46,211 nt of DNA from positions 1 to 46,211 of the forward strand of contig JBAYDV010000007.1 in assembly GCA_041668045.1 (NCBI GenBank). Direction: 5' to 3'. Shown piece after piece: positions 1 through 9,600 of this stretch (within the stretch, counting starts at the first letter, position 1; the number at the start of each line of letters is the position of its first letter). The notes beneath the pieces were generated by a model, which worked only from the letters and a program-made list of their open reading frames with translations, did not search any database and was not told where the DNA came from. This DNA comes from JBAYDV01 sp041668045. GTDB lineage: Bacteria; Bacteroidota; Bacteroidia; Bacteroidales; UBA932. The translations under genes were made by a program, and so were the position numbers.

Positions 1-155
1 GTCTTACGGTCGCGGTAAGCATAACATAAACCTTTTTCGTAGGTATTTTTAGCTACAGTCCATACATTTTTACGTGCAAGGAAATTACCACGAGTTTCTT
101 TAAGAACTTTTTTACGGCGAGCTCTTGAAGCTACCGAATTTACTGATCTTGGCAT
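1..155 (-). CDS. rplT: 50S ribosomal protein L20, N-terminal part (cut by window edge)
   Basis: Only the first 51 codons lie in the window; the gene runs off the left edge. The visible N-terminus (MPRSVNSVASRARRKK...KETRGNF) is the classic L20 start, very basic, with the ARRKK and RGNF signatures. L20 binds 23S rRNA early in 50S assembly and in several bacteria also represses its own operon. It is the last gene of thrS-infC-rpmI-rplT, 82 bases downstream of rpmI. The ATG at 155-153 is the only sensible start and is preceded by an A-rich stretch rather than a Shine-Dalgarno sequence. Identification is firm; the C-terminus cannot be judged. Confidence 0.97.
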   Translation of the reverse strand, partial: MPRSVNSVASRARRKKVLKETRGNFLARKNVWTVAKNTYEKGLCYAYRDRK

Positions 156-237
156 ACTCTTTTTTCTTTTAAGAATGGCAGCGCCCTCCACTTTGAGAGA
201 CTTTTTCCGCTGTTCATTCAGTTAAACAATAAATAAT
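156..237 (-). promoter_or_regulatory. rpmI-rplT intergenic leader with possible stem-loop
   Basis: On the minus strand CAGCG (212-208) can pair with CGCTG (183-179), enclosing a GGAGGG tract (189-184) that is too far from the rplT ATG to act as its ribosome binding site. L20 autoregulation through structured mRNA is known in other phyla, so a regulatory role is possible. The stem is short and this is inference only. Confidence 0.3.
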
Positions 238-435
238 TTAAGCGACAGGAATTAATTTCTTAACTCTTTTAACATCACACTTATCCAACATACTTACGTG
301 GGTAAGGTTACGTTTTTGTTTTGTCGTCTTTTTCGTGAGAATGTGGCTTTTATAAGCATGTTTTCTCTTAATCTTTCCAGAACCTGTAACGGTGAAACGT
401 TTTTTGGCTCCAGAATTCGATTTTAATTTGGGCAT
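238..435 (-). CDS. rpmI: 50S ribosomal protein L35
   Basis: A 65-residue, highly basic protein beginning MPKLKSNSGAKKRF, the signature of L35, and containing the KIKRKHAYKSH and TKQKRNL segments typical of the family. Length is normal (64-66 residues). It is a small late-binding component of the large ribosomal subunit. It lies 24 bases downstream of the infC stop and upstream of rplT, the conserved infC-rpmI-rplT order. The start ATG has no Shine-Dalgarno sequence in front of it, as is usual in Bacteroidetes. Confidence 0.97.
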   Translation of the reverse strand: MPKLKSNSGAKKRFTVTGSGKIKRKHAYKSHILTKKTTKQKRNLTHVSMLDKCDVKRVKKLIPVA

Positions 436-459
436 TGTTACAAAATTTTAATTAAACAA

Positions 460-1092
460 TTATTTTTTCTTTCCTTTAGCCTTCACAGGTGCTAACATCA
501 TTATCATTCTTTTACCCTCTAGTTTTGGCATTTGTTCTGCCTTACCATGCTCTTCGAGCTCAACGGCAAATCTTAATAATAATTTCTCACCTTGTTCTTT
601 AAATAGAATTGAACGGCCTCTGAAAAAAACATAAGCTTTTACTTTATTCCCTTCGTCCAAAAATTCGATAGCATGCTTTAATTTAAATTGATAATCATGC
701 TCATCAGTGTTTGGTCCGAAACGAATTTCTTTAATAACTACTTTAGTAGCGTTTGCCTTCATTTCTTTAGCTTTCTTCTTCTGTTGGTAAACGTACTTTT
801 GGTAATCTATAATTTTACAAACAGGTGGATCAGCTCTTTCCGCAATTTCTACTAAATCTAATTCTAGACTCTCAGCTAGTTTGAGAGCTTCAGAAGTAGG
901 CATAACTCCCTGAGTAGGTACATTATCTCCTACCAATCTAACATTTGGTACTCGAATTCTTTCATTTATTCGTGTACTGTCATTATTTGACTGACGATTA
1001 AAATAAGGCCTTCTTCCATTGTAAGGCTTTTTCGCTCCATAATTCGGTCTCGATGACGGATGGTATGGGCGTTTTTTTTGTGGTCCAGCGAT
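460..1092 (-). CDS. infC: Translation initiation factor IF-3, probable ATC start
   Basis: Encodes IF-3, which binds the 30S subunit, prevents premature 50S joining and proofreads the start codon. The N domain begins INERIRVPNVRLVGDN and the C domain contains VIKEIRFGPNTDEHDYQ and ends in a basic lysine tail. The reading frame opens at a TAG overlapping the AGGAGG at 1106-1101 and contains no ATG before the middle of the N domain. The in-frame ATC at 1092-1090 lies eight bases after AGGAGG, giving 210 residues with a basic, Pro/Arg/Tyr-rich extension (AGPQKKRPYHPSSR...) before the N domain. IF-3 genes in other bacteria commonly use AUU or AUC so the factor can repress its own translation. A TTG at 936 is the only later near-cognate choice and would cut into the N domain, so I reject it. 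It lies 44 bases after thrS. Confidence 0.93.
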   Translation of the reverse strand: MAGPQKKRPYHPSSRPNYGAKKPYNGRRPYFNRQSNNDSTRINERIRVPNVRLVGDNVPTQGVMPTSEALKLAESLELDLVEIAERADPPVCKIIDYQKYVYQQKKKAKEMKANATKVVIKEIRFGPNTDEHDYQFKLKHAIEFLDEGNKVKAYVFFRGRSILFKEQGEKLLLRFAVELEEHGKAEQMPKLEGKRMIMMLAPVKAKGKKK

Positions 1093-1100
1093 TTCTTTAT

Positions 1101-1106
1101 CCTCCT
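1101..1106 (-). promoter_or_regulatory. Strong Shine-Dalgarno AGGAGG of infC
   Basis: A perfect AGGAGG eight bases before the ATC at 1092. thrS, rpmI, secA and most other genes in the window have A/T-rich leaders without this motif, so its presence here fixes the infC start and marks infC as an exception. Confidence 0.75.
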
Positions 1107-1136
1107 ATTATTAAATTAATAAATATTTGAATTAAG

Positions 1137-3074
1137 CTATTTACTTAATTCTTCTTTGACTGCATCGTTAACTACTTTAGCGAATTCATCTATAGTCATT
1201 ACTCCTTTATCTCCGTCTCCTTGCTTACGCACTGAAACAGTAGAAGTATTTTCTTCTTTTTCTCCGACGATTAATGAAAAAGGTATTCTTTTTAACTCAC
1301 TATCTCTTATCTTCTTACCTATAGTTTCATTTCTATCGTCTACAGACGCGCGAATATCGGAATTATTCAGCAATTCACCAACTTTTTTTGCATATTCGTT
1401 GTACTTTTCACTGATTGGCAATATAATAGCTTGGTCTGGAGTTAACCATAATGGGAATTTACCTGCTGTATTTTCTATAAGTACAGCGATAAATCTTTCC
1501 ATAGATCCAAAAGGTGCTCTATGAATCATTATTGGTCTATGCTTTTTATCATCTTCACCTATATATTCAAGTTCAAATCTTTCTGGCAAATTGTAATCAA
1601 CTTGAATAGTTCCTAACTGCCATTTTCTTCCAATAGCATCTTTCACCATAAAATCAAGTTTCGGACCATAAAATGCTGCTTCTCCATATTTTGTAGTGGT
1701 TTTTAAACCTTTGGCTTTAGCAGCTTCTATAATAGCCTGTTCAGATTTATCCCAATTTTCATCAGATCCGATATATTTTTCTTTATTATTTTTATCTCTT
1801 AAAGAAATTTGAGCTGTGTATTCGGGAAAGTCTAAAACTTTGAAAATATATAGTACGATGTCAACTACTTTCATGAACTCATCCATTAACTGGTCAGGTC
1901 TGCAGAAAATATGTGCATCATCTTGAGTAAAACCCCTTACTCGCGTTAATCCATGTAACTCGCCACTTTGTTCGTAACGATAAACCGTACCGAATTCAGC
2001 ATAACGTAAAGGTAATTCTTTATATGAATGAGGTTTTAATCTATATATCTCACAGTGGTGAGGGCAATTCATTGGTTTTAATAAAAATTCTTCACCTTTT
2101 TGCGGTGTATGTATAGGTTGAAATGAATCTTTGCCATATTTTGCATAGTGACCTGAAGTCACATAAAGTTCCTTCTGTCCAATATGAGGAGTCATTACTT
2201 GTAAATAATGATATTTTTTTTGAACTTTTATTAGAAAAGCTTCTAATCTAGATCTTAATTCTGTACCTCTTGGTAACCATAAAGGAAGTCCAGCTCCTAC
2301 TTTAGGAGAAAAAGCAAATAATTCTAATTCTTTTCCTATCTTTCTATGATCTCTTTTTTTAGCTTCTTCCATCATAGCAAGATATTCCTTAAGAAGTTTC
2401 ATCTTAGGGAATGTAATACCATAGATTCTAGTAAGCATTGGACGTTTTTCATCTCCTCTCCAATACGCACCTGCTACAGAAGTAATTTTTATCGCTTTAA
2501 TTACTGATGTATCTTTTAGATGAGGACCACGACATAAGTCTGTATATTGGCCACAACTATATAATGATATAGTTCCATCTTCTAATTCATCTATTAACTC
2601 TAATTTATACTCGTCTCCTTTCTCCTTAAATAACTCTAATGCTTCAGCTTTCGAAACATCTTTTCTTGCGAATTCTTGCTTTTGACGAGCAAGTTCTAGC
2701 ATTTTATCCTCTATCTTTTTAAAATCAGAATCAGAGATAGTTTTACCTTCAAGATCAATATCATAATAAAAGCCATTATCAATAGCTGGACCTATACCAA
2801 ATTTTGTTCCTGGATAAAGTACTTCAATCGCTTCAGCCATTAAATGTGCTGATGAATGCCAAAAAACGTTTTTAGCCTCATCATCTTCCCATTTATAAAA
2901 CTTAACACTTGCATCTGTATTTATAGGTCTCTTTAGATCATACATCGCGCCATTAACTGAGGCGGCCAAAACATCACTGGCTAAACGTGGAGATATACTC
3001 TCTGCTATCTGAAGAGGAGTAACATCATCTTCATAACTTTTCACGCTACCATCTGGAAAGGTAATATTTCTCAT
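1137..3074 (-). CDS. thrS: Threonyl-tRNA synthetase
   Basis: A 645-residue class II aminoacyl-tRNA synthetase that charges tRNA-Thr. Order: TGS domain (about 1-62), editing domain with the HSSAH zinc/hydrolysis motif near residue 73, catalytic core with MNCPHH at 335-340 (first zinc ligand Cys337) and a motif 2 region around RYEQSGELHGLTRVRGF, then the C-terminal anticodon-binding domain. Length and domain order are complete. It is the first gene of the thrS-infC-rpmI-rplT operon. The upstream gap to the divergent DUF4199 gene holds a TATCTTTG -7 box on the minus strand. No T-box or other threonine-sensing leader is visible. Confidence 0.98.
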   Translation of the reverse strand: MRNITFPDGSVKSYEDDVTPLQIAESISPRLASDVLAASVNGAMYDLKRPINTDASVKFYKWEDDEAKNVFWHSSAHLMAEAIEVLYPGTKFGIGPAIDNGFYYDIDLEGKTISDSDFKKIEDKMLELARQKQEFARKDVSKAEALELFKEKGDEYKLELIDELEDGTISLYSCGQYTDLCRGPHLKDTSVIKAIKITSVAGAYWRGDEKRPMLTRIYGITFPKMKLLKEYLAMMEEAKKRDHRKIGKELELFAFSPKVGAGLPLWLPRGTELRSRLEAFLIKVQKKYHYLQVMTPHIGQKELYVTSGHYAKYGKDSFQPIHTPQKGEEFLLKPMNCPHHCEIYRLKPHSYKELPLRYAEFGTVYRYEQSGELHGLTRVRGFTQDDAHIFCRPDQLMDEFMKVVDIVLYIFKVLDFPEYTAQISLRDKNNKEKYIGSDENWDKSEQAIIEAAKAKGLKTTTKYGEAAFYGPKLDFMVKDAIGRKWQLGTIQVDYNLPERFELEYIGEDDKKHRPIMIHRAPFGSMERFIAVLIENTAGKFPLWLTPDQAIILPISEKYNEYAKKVGELLNNSDIRASVDDRNETIGKKIRDSELKRIPFSLIVGEKEENTSTVSVRKQGDGDKGVMTIDEFAKVVNDAVKEELSK

Positions 3075-3134
3075 ATTTTACTAATATTAATTCAATTATT
3101 ATTTCGATTACACATTTGTTTTCGAAATATCTGA

Positions 3135-3163
3135 CAAAGATAATGAAAAAAATATTAAATTTG
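3135..3163. promoter_or_regulatory. Divergent promoter pair, thrS / DUF4199
   Basis: Minus-strand TATCTTTG (3142-3135) points to thrS and plus-strand TAAATTTG (3156-3163) points to the DUF4199 gene; both match the Bacteroidetes -7 consensus TAnnTTTG. Clear -33 TTTG elements are not visible for either. Confidence 0.5.
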
Positions 3164-3185
3164 CATTCTAAAAAAAGAATATATA

Positions 3186-3749
3186 ATGGATAATAAAACA
3201 AAATGGCACTTAGCAGCTAAGTATGGACTAAAATTAGCTTTAGTAACTATAGTAATTGGAATTGTACAAGCTTATTTAAACAAACCCATCATTGGTTCTT
3301 TGTTAAGTATAGTTAAACTGATTTTGACAATATCATTATTACGTAACTTTATGCAAAAGTTCACAGATTTACAACCAAATAGACCAATTTCATATGGTCA
3401 ATCTTTTCGTTTCGGATTTTTAGTGAGCTTTTTCTCATCTATTGTATGTGTAGCTTTTTTTGTACTAGAATATACAGTTTTTTTTCCACATCTTATAGAC
3501 GCTCCTTTAGAGCAATATGCAACTATGATGAAGCAATATGGAACTACTATACCTCTAGATTATGATCAGCTTAGGGGACTACTACCAAGTATTATTATGA
3601 TAGGTCAAACATTTAACTGTTTAATATGGGGTCTTATATTGTCTTCAATTATAGCTAATTGGACTAAAAAAGATATGCCTTTCTTTGATAAGAATGATAA
3701 TAACTTTGATAATAATAATTCAAACATTGATTCCGAAGAAATAGAATAA
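3186..3749 (+). CDS. DUF4199-type integral membrane protein
   Basis: A 187-residue protein with four apparent hydrophobic segments: about 12-30, 38-55, 72-95 and 137-157. The hydrophilic C-terminal tail is rich in Asp/Asn. The arrangement (a KWHLAAKYGLKLAL start, paired helices, a FRFGFLVSFF segment and a long central loop) matches DUF4199, a Bacteroidetes-typical family of unknown function that usually sits just upstream of a DPM1-like glycosyltransferase, as here (29 bases). I infer a link to envelope glycan or lipid-linked sugar metabolism from that pairing only. It is divergent from thrS with its own -7 box. Family assignment is by resemblance, not by search. Confidence 0.75.
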   Translation: MDNKTKWHLAAKYGLKLALVTIVIGIVQAYLNKPIIGSLLSIVKLILTISLLRNFMQKFTDLQPNRPISYGQSFRFGFLVSFFSSIVCVAFFVLEYTVFFPHLIDAPLEQYATMMKQYGTTIPLDYDQLRGLLPSIIMIGQTFNCLIWGLILSSIIANWTKKDMPFFDKNDNNFDNNNSNIDSEEIE

Positions 3750-3777
3750 TCATCTTCTAGCTTAAATATAAATTAAT

Positions 3778-4737
3778 ATGAATCTATCCATCGTAATATC
3801 ACTGCTTAACGAAGCAGAATCTTTAAAAGAACTTATAAAAGGAATTAAAGATTCAATCGAAAATTCAGAATTAAAAGGAATAGAATATGAAGTAATCATG
3901 ATAAATGATGGAAGTACAGATAATTCTTGGAATACTATAAAAGAATTATCTAAAAATAATCCTTTTATAAAAGCAGTTTGTTTTAGAAGAAATTATGGTA
4001 AATCCGCAGCTTTGTATATTGGGTTTAAAAAAGCCGAAGGAGATGTAGTAATAACTATGGATGCTGACCTCCAAGATGATCCTAAAGAAATAGTTCCTCT
4101 ATACAAAATGATAATAGAAGATGATTATGACATCGTTTCTGGGTGGAAACAAAAAAGGTTGGATAATAAATTAACTAAAAACATTCCTTCTAAAATTTAT
4201 AATTATACTGCCAGACGAGTAACAGGCATAAAACTTCATGATATGAATTGTGGTATTAAAGCCTATAAGAAAATCGTTGTTAAAAATATTGAAGTTTATG
4301 GAGAGATGCATCGTTACATTCCATATCTTGCTAAAAATGCTGGTTTCACAAATATTACTGAAAAGAAAGTATTTCACCATAAAAGAAAATATGGTAAAAG
4401 TAAATTTGGGATAAATAGATTTATTAATGGATTTTTAGATTTATTATCTTTAAATTTTCTTGCCAAATTCGGTAAAAAGCCAATGCATCTTTTTGGTACA
4501 CTTGGCATATTGTCTTTTTTATCTGGTTTTGCTATAGCGATTTGGATTATCGTAGATAAACTAGTCGCTCAATCACGGGGACTTAAATTTCGTCCTGCGA
4601 CTGAACAACCATTATTTTATATAGCTTTAGTGATAATAATTATCGGAACACTCTTGTTTCTTACTGGTTTTATAGGAGAACTTATATCTAGAAATAGCAG
4701 TTCAAGAAATGATTATAAAATACGTGAAGAAATTTAA
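3778..4737 (+). CDS. Family 2 glycosyltransferase, polyprenyl-phosphate sugar transferase (DPM1/GtrB-like)
   Basis: A 319-residue GT-A enzyme. The N-terminal catalytic domain starts LSIVISLLNEAESL and carries INDGSTD, the metal-binding DAD at residues 95-97 (MDADLQDD), and a conserved HHKRKYGKSKFG segment near 200. Two C-terminal transmembrane helices follow, about 235-262 and 280-303. This layout is typical of GtrB/ArnC/DPM1-like transferases that load a sugar from UDP- or GDP-sugar onto undecaprenyl phosphate at the inner face of the membrane. It follows DUF4199 by 29 bases, probably as one transcript, and is convergent with the bactofilin gene with only three bases between stops. The sugar is not predictable. 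Confidence 0.88.
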   Translation: MNLSIVISLLNEAESLKELIKGIKDSIENSELKGIEYEVIMINDGSTDNSWNTIKELSKNNPFIKAVCFRRNYGKSAALYIGFKKAEGDVVITMDADLQDDPKEIVPLYKMIIEDDYDIVSGWKQKRLDNKLTKNIPSKIYNYTARRVTGIKLHDMNCGIKAYKKIVVKNIEVYGEMHRYIPYLAKNAGFTNITEKKVFHHKRKYGKSKFGINRFINGFLDLLSLNFLAKFGKKPMHLFGTLGILSFLSGFAIAIWIIVDKLVAQSRGLKFRPATEQPLFYIALVIIIIGTLLFLTGFIGELISRNSSSRNDYKIREEI

Positions 4738-4740
4738 TAA

Positions 4741-5169
4741 TTATTTATTTTTAATCTGAGCCTTATTTTTTACTTCGTTTTTTTCCTCTGTCTTAATGGT
4801 TTTAGAGACTAATGATTTGAATTCAGCCTCATTAATAGTTTTACAAGCACAATTCAATTTGGCTCCTATACCTACTGATATTTTAGCAGTATTTACTTCA
4901 CCTTTAAAGTCGGCAGTTGATTTAAAAGATGTTAACTCTTTAGTTATAATTATACCATCTACAAAACCCCATAAATCAAGATTAGTACAGACTATAACAC
5001 CTTTTACATGGGCATTTTCACCTATAACTACTTTATCTTTTGTATAAATTGTTCCTTCGAATTCACCATCAATCCTAACTGCTGATTCCGAAGTTAGTTC
5101 TCCAACTATTTTTGATGAAGGAGATAATCTACATATTTCATTTAATTGTTCTGATTCTCTTTTAGACAT
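4741..5169 (-). CDS. Bactofilin (polymerising cytoskeletal protein)
   Basis: A 142-residue protein with a central repetitive beta-helix core (about 20-115), recognised from SSKIVGELTSESAVRIDGEFEG followed by repeated turns such as DKVVIGENAHVKG and DFKGEVNTAKISVG. This is the bactofilin/DUF583 fold. The N-terminal tail is short and polar and the C-terminal tail (about 118-142) is Lys/Glu-rich and disordered. Bactofilins self-assemble without nucleotides and scaffold cell-wall or polarity proteins at the membrane. It is the third gene of a close cluster with lpdA (19 bases upstream) and secA. The link with lpdA looks like transcriptional convenience rather than a shared pathway. Confidence 0.9.
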   Translation of the reverse strand: MSKRESEQLNEICRLSPSSKIVGELTSESAVRIDGEFEGTIYTKDKVVIGENAHVKGVIVCTNLDLWGFVDGIIITKELTSFKSTADFKGEVNTAKISVGIGAKLNCACKTINEAEFKSLVSKTIKTEEKNEVKNKAQIKNK

Positions 5170-5188
5170 AGCTAATAATTTAATTTAT

Positions 5189-6601
5189 TTATAAATGAAT
5201 TACCTCATCATGAGAAGCTTCAGCAGCTTCTTTTATAGATTCACTCATAGTTGGATGAGGAAACATCGTATTAATAATATCTCGAGCCTTCAATCCGAAT
5301 TTACGTGCCATTACTAAAGTGCCAATAGTTTCGGTTACATTCGCTCCAACTATATGTGCTCCTAGAATATTATCGGACTTCTTATCTATTATCAATTTAA
5401 CAAAGCCATCTCTTTCACCTGCTGAGACAGCTTTTCCTGATGCTGTAAAAGGAAATTTTCCTACGACATAATCATAAGATTCTTCTTTAACTTTTCTTTC
5501 TGTTAATCCCACTGAAGCTACTTCTGGTGATATAAAAGTGCATGCCGGGATATTGTTATAGTCTATCAATTCAGGATTTAGTCCTGCTATTTTTTCTACA
5601 CAACACACTGCTTCTGAAGAAGCTACATGAGCAAGTGCAGGCGTTGGAATAATGTCTCCTATAGCATAAATACCAGCTACTGACGATTGATAATATTCAT
5701 CTACTATAACTTTTCCTTTATTCATTTTCACACCAAGATTTTCGAGTCCCAGACTTTCAGTATTTGGCAATACTCCCACTGCTGAAAGTACTTTATCAAC
5801 TTCGATTTTCTGTTCCCCTTTCTTGGTTTCTATAGTTAGATTACATTTAGAATGATTATTTTCATCAGTAATTACTTCTACATTCTTTACTTGAGCAGAA
5901 GTCATAACTTTCATCTTACTTTTTCTAAATGATCTGGATATCTGAGCTGATACATCATCATCTTCTAAAGGTAGAATTCTATCCATATATTCTATTACAT
6001 AGACTTTTTCTACTCCTATAGTATGATAAAAATAAGCTAGTTCACAGCCAATAGCACCAGAACCGATAACTGCCATACTTGATGGTAATTCTTCTGGCAC
6101 CATTGCCTTTTTATATGATATAATATTTTCTTCGTCGATAGGTGCAAAAGGTAGAGAATTTGGTCTGGAGCCAGTAGCAAGTATTATATTGTCTGCTAGT
6201 ACCTTAAACTCATTACCACTTTCATTATCTTTTACCTCTAATTCTCCAACTGCTGCGACTTTAGCATTGCCCTTTATAATGGTTATTTTATTCTTTTTCA
6301 TTAAGAAGTCCACCCCTCGCGACATCTGCTCAGCTACTTTTCTACTTCTTTCTACGACTTTAGATATATCGATTTTTACATTGTCTGCTTCAAATCCATA
6401 ATCAAGACCATTTAAGGCATAATGATAAGCTTGGGCACTTTTTAATAGCGCTTTAGTTGGAATACATCCCCAATTAAGACATATACCTCCAAGTTTGTCT
6501 TTTTCAACTATTGCTACTTTTTTTCCTAATTGAGCAGCTCTAATGGCAGCTACATATCCTCCCGGACCAGCTCCTATTATAATTATATCATATCTGTCCA
6601 T
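5189..6601 (-). CDS. lpdA: Dihydrolipoyl dehydrogenase (E3)
   Basis: A 470-residue FAD/NAD disulphide oxidoreductase that reoxidises dihydrolipoamide in 2-oxoacid dehydrogenase or glycine cleavage complexes. Visible features: FAD-binding GAGPGGYVAA at 10-19, redox-active Cys41 and Cys46 in GGICLNWGCIPTK, NAD-binding GSGAIGCE near 180, the second FAD contact AIGDIIPTPALAH near 315, and the C-terminal catalytic His in HPHPTMSE near 450. Length is normal. The start lies six bases downstream of the secA stop, so the two are almost certainly cotranscribed. No E1/E2 genes are nearby, so the partner complex cannot be deduced here. Confidence 0.96.
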   Translation of the reverse strand: MDRYDIIIIGAGPGGYVAAIRAAQLGKKVAIVEKDKLGGICLNWGCIPTKALLKSAQAYHYALNGLDYGFEADNVKIDISKVVERSRKVAEQMSRGVDFLMKKNKITIIKGNAKVAAVGELEVKDNESGNEFKVLADNIILATGSRPNSLPFAPIDEENIISYKKAMVPEELPSSMAVIGSGAIGCELAYFYHTIGVEKVYVIEYMDRILPLEDDDVSAQISRSFRKSKMKVMTSAQVKNVEVITDENNHSKCNLTIETKKGEQKIEVDKVLSAVGVLPNTESLGLENLGVKMNKGKVIVDEYYQSSVAGIYAIGDIIPTPALAHVASSEAVCCVEKIAGLNPELIDYNNIPACTFISPEVASVGLTERKVKEESYDYVVGKFPFTASGKAVSAGERDGFVKLIIDKKSDNILGAHIVGANVTETIGTLVMARKFGLKARDIINTMFPHPTMSESIKEAAEASHDEVIHL

Positions 6602-6607
6602 CGTTCT

Positions 6608-9600
6608 TTACAGGCCTTTACCGTGACAATTTTTATATTTCTTGCCTGAACCACATGGACAAGGATCATTACGTCCTACTTTTTTATCTACATGGATAGG
6701 CATATGAGTTTTTGGCTCACCTGAGTTTGTCGAAAGGTTCTGATTACGAGAGACTTTCATCTTACTCATATCAGTTTTCTTACGACTTACATTTTTTTCC
6801 AAAACTTTAGATTCGTCTTCAAGTGACTGCCCAGGAGATGGTCTTAAAGCTATATGTGCTTTTAATAAGAAAGATAAAACGTCTTTACTTATCTTTATGA
6901 TGATATTTTGGAATAAATTATAACTTTCTAGTTTATAAACTAAAAGAGGATCTTTCTGTTCGTAAGTAGCATTCTGTACAGACTGTCTTAAGTCATCCAT
7001 ATCTCTCAAATGCTCTTTCCAATATTCATCTATTAATAGTAGAGTAATAGTTTTATTAATACTTTTAATTAGTTCTAAACCTTCACTCTCATAAGCTTTT
7101 TTAAGATTTACAAGCACTTGCATAACTTTTATTCCATCAGTTATAGGAACTGCTATATTCTCATAATATGAATTTTGTGATTCATACACACTCTTGATTA
7201 TTGGCCATGCTTGTTTAATAATAACTTGAGATCTTCTTTCATATTCCTTTCTTATATCAGAAAATAATTTATCTGCTAATTTATCAGTACTTGAAGTATC
7301 TACAAAATTTTCATCAACAGTAACATCTATTGATAAATTTCTAATTACCTCTTCTTTAAACTCTTCGTAGCTCTCTTTCTGTGCATTTTCAGCTAATATT
7401 TGACTATAATCAGCCGTCATATTCATAACATCAACATCGATTCTTTCTCCATAAAGAGCATTACGACGTTTAGTATAGATAACTTCTCTCTGAGCATTCA
7501 TAACATCATCATACTCAAGAAGTCTTTTTCTTATACCGAAGTTATTCTCCTCTACTTTTCTTTGAGCCCTCTCTATCGAATTTGACAACATTGAATGCTG
7601 TAACATTTCTCCCTCTTCAAGCCCCATCTTATCTACTATATTCGCTATTCTATCAGAACCGAATAAACGCATTAAATTATCTTCCAAAGAAACGAAGAAA
7701 ACAGAAGAACCAGGGTCTCCTTGACGACCTGCACGACCTCTAAGCTGTCTATCTACTCGTCGACTATCATGTCTTTCAGTACCAATAATGGCCAGACCTC
7801 CAGCTTCAATAACTCCTTCTCCTAATTTTATATCTGTACCACGACCAGCCATATTCGTGGCAATGGTAACAGTGCCAGCAGCACCTGCAGTAGCCACAAT
7901 ATCAGCCTCACGAGCATGTTGCTTAGCATTCAAAACATTATGCTGAATACCTCTTAGCTTCAACATTCTACTAAGTAATTCTGAAATCTCAACAGATGTA
8001 GTACCAACAAGTACTGGTCTTTTTAATTTAACCAATCGAACTATCTCATCGATAACAGCATTATATTTTTCTTTTTTTGTTTTGTAAATTCTATCATCGT
8101 CATCATGTCTAATAATAGGTTTATTAGTAGGGATAACGACAACATCTAATTTATATATATTCCAGAACTCACCAGCTTCTGTTTCAGCTGTACCGGTCAT
8201 ACCAGCTAATTTATGATACATTCTGAAATAATTCTGAAGTGTAATAGTAGCAAATGTCTGAGTCGCAGCTTCTACTTTAACACTTTCTTTAGCTTCTATA
8301 GCTTGATGCAAGCCATCAGAATATCGACGTCCTTCAAGAATACGACCAGTCTGCTCATCTACGATCTTCACCTTATTATCCATTACGACATACTCAGTAT
8401 CCTTCTCAAACATCGCATAGGCTTTTAGTAACTGACTTACCGTATGTACTCTTTCAGACTTTAATGCATAATCAGCTAATAATTGATCTTTCTTCTCTTG
8501 TTTAGCCTCATCTGATAATTCACTATGTTCAATTTCAGAAATTTCTGACCCTATATCTGGTAAAACGAAGAAATTATCATCCTCAAGCTTCTGAGATAAT
8601 AAATCATTACCTTTATCAGTAAGATCTACAGATTTCATCTGCTCATCAATAACGAAAAACAACTCATCAGTCACAATAGGCATCTGCTTATTATTATCCT
8701 GCATATAAAAATTATCTGTTTTTTGAAGTATTTGTTTAATACCTGGCTCAGATAAATATTTAATTAATGGATTATACTTAGGCAGTCCTTTGTGTGCTCG
8801 AAGTAAGATTTTTCCACCTTCTTCTTCATTACCTTCTGAGATTAATTTTTTAGCGTCAGCTAAACATTTAACGACTAATGCTTTTTGAGCATTATATAAT
8901 CTTTCTACATAAGGTTTAAACTCAACGAACTGTTGATCTTCTCCTTTAGGTACTGGTCCAGAAATAATAAGAGGTGTTCTAGCATCATCAATTAACACAG
9001 AGTCAACCTCATCGACTATAGCATAATTATGTTTTCTTTGAACAAGGTCAGAAGGATCTATAGACATATTATCCCTCAAGTAATCAAATCCGAATTCATT
9101 ATTAGTACCGAAAGTAATATCGCTTTTATATGCTTTTTTCCTTGGTTCTGAATTAGGTTGATGTTTATCTATACAATCTACAGTTAAACCATGGAATTGA
9201 TATAGAGGGCCCATCCATTCCGAGTCACGTTTTGACAAATAATCATTAACAGTAATAACATGAACTCCTTTACCAGGAAGAGCATTTAAGAATACAGGAA
9301 GTGTGGCAACTAATGTTTTACCTTCACCTGTAGCCATCTCTGCTATTTTTCCTTGATGTAAAACTATACCACCGATTATCTGAACATTATAATGAACCAT
9401 ATTCCAGGTTACCATATTACCTCCAGCTAGCCAGGTATTTTTCCAAATAGCTTTATCGCCTTCTATTCTTACAAAATCATATTTTGTACTAAACTCCTTA
9501 TCTCTTTCTGAAGCTGTTACGACGATTTCAGAATTCTCTGTAAATCTACGTGCAGTAGATTTCATAATAGCAAAGGCTTCTGGTAGAACTTCTTCCAAAA

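Noticed and set aside
460..936. infC starting at TTG 936
   Set aside because: Would delete the first part of the IF-3 N domain (INERIRVPNVR), which is clearly coding upstream; ATC with AGGAGG is better.
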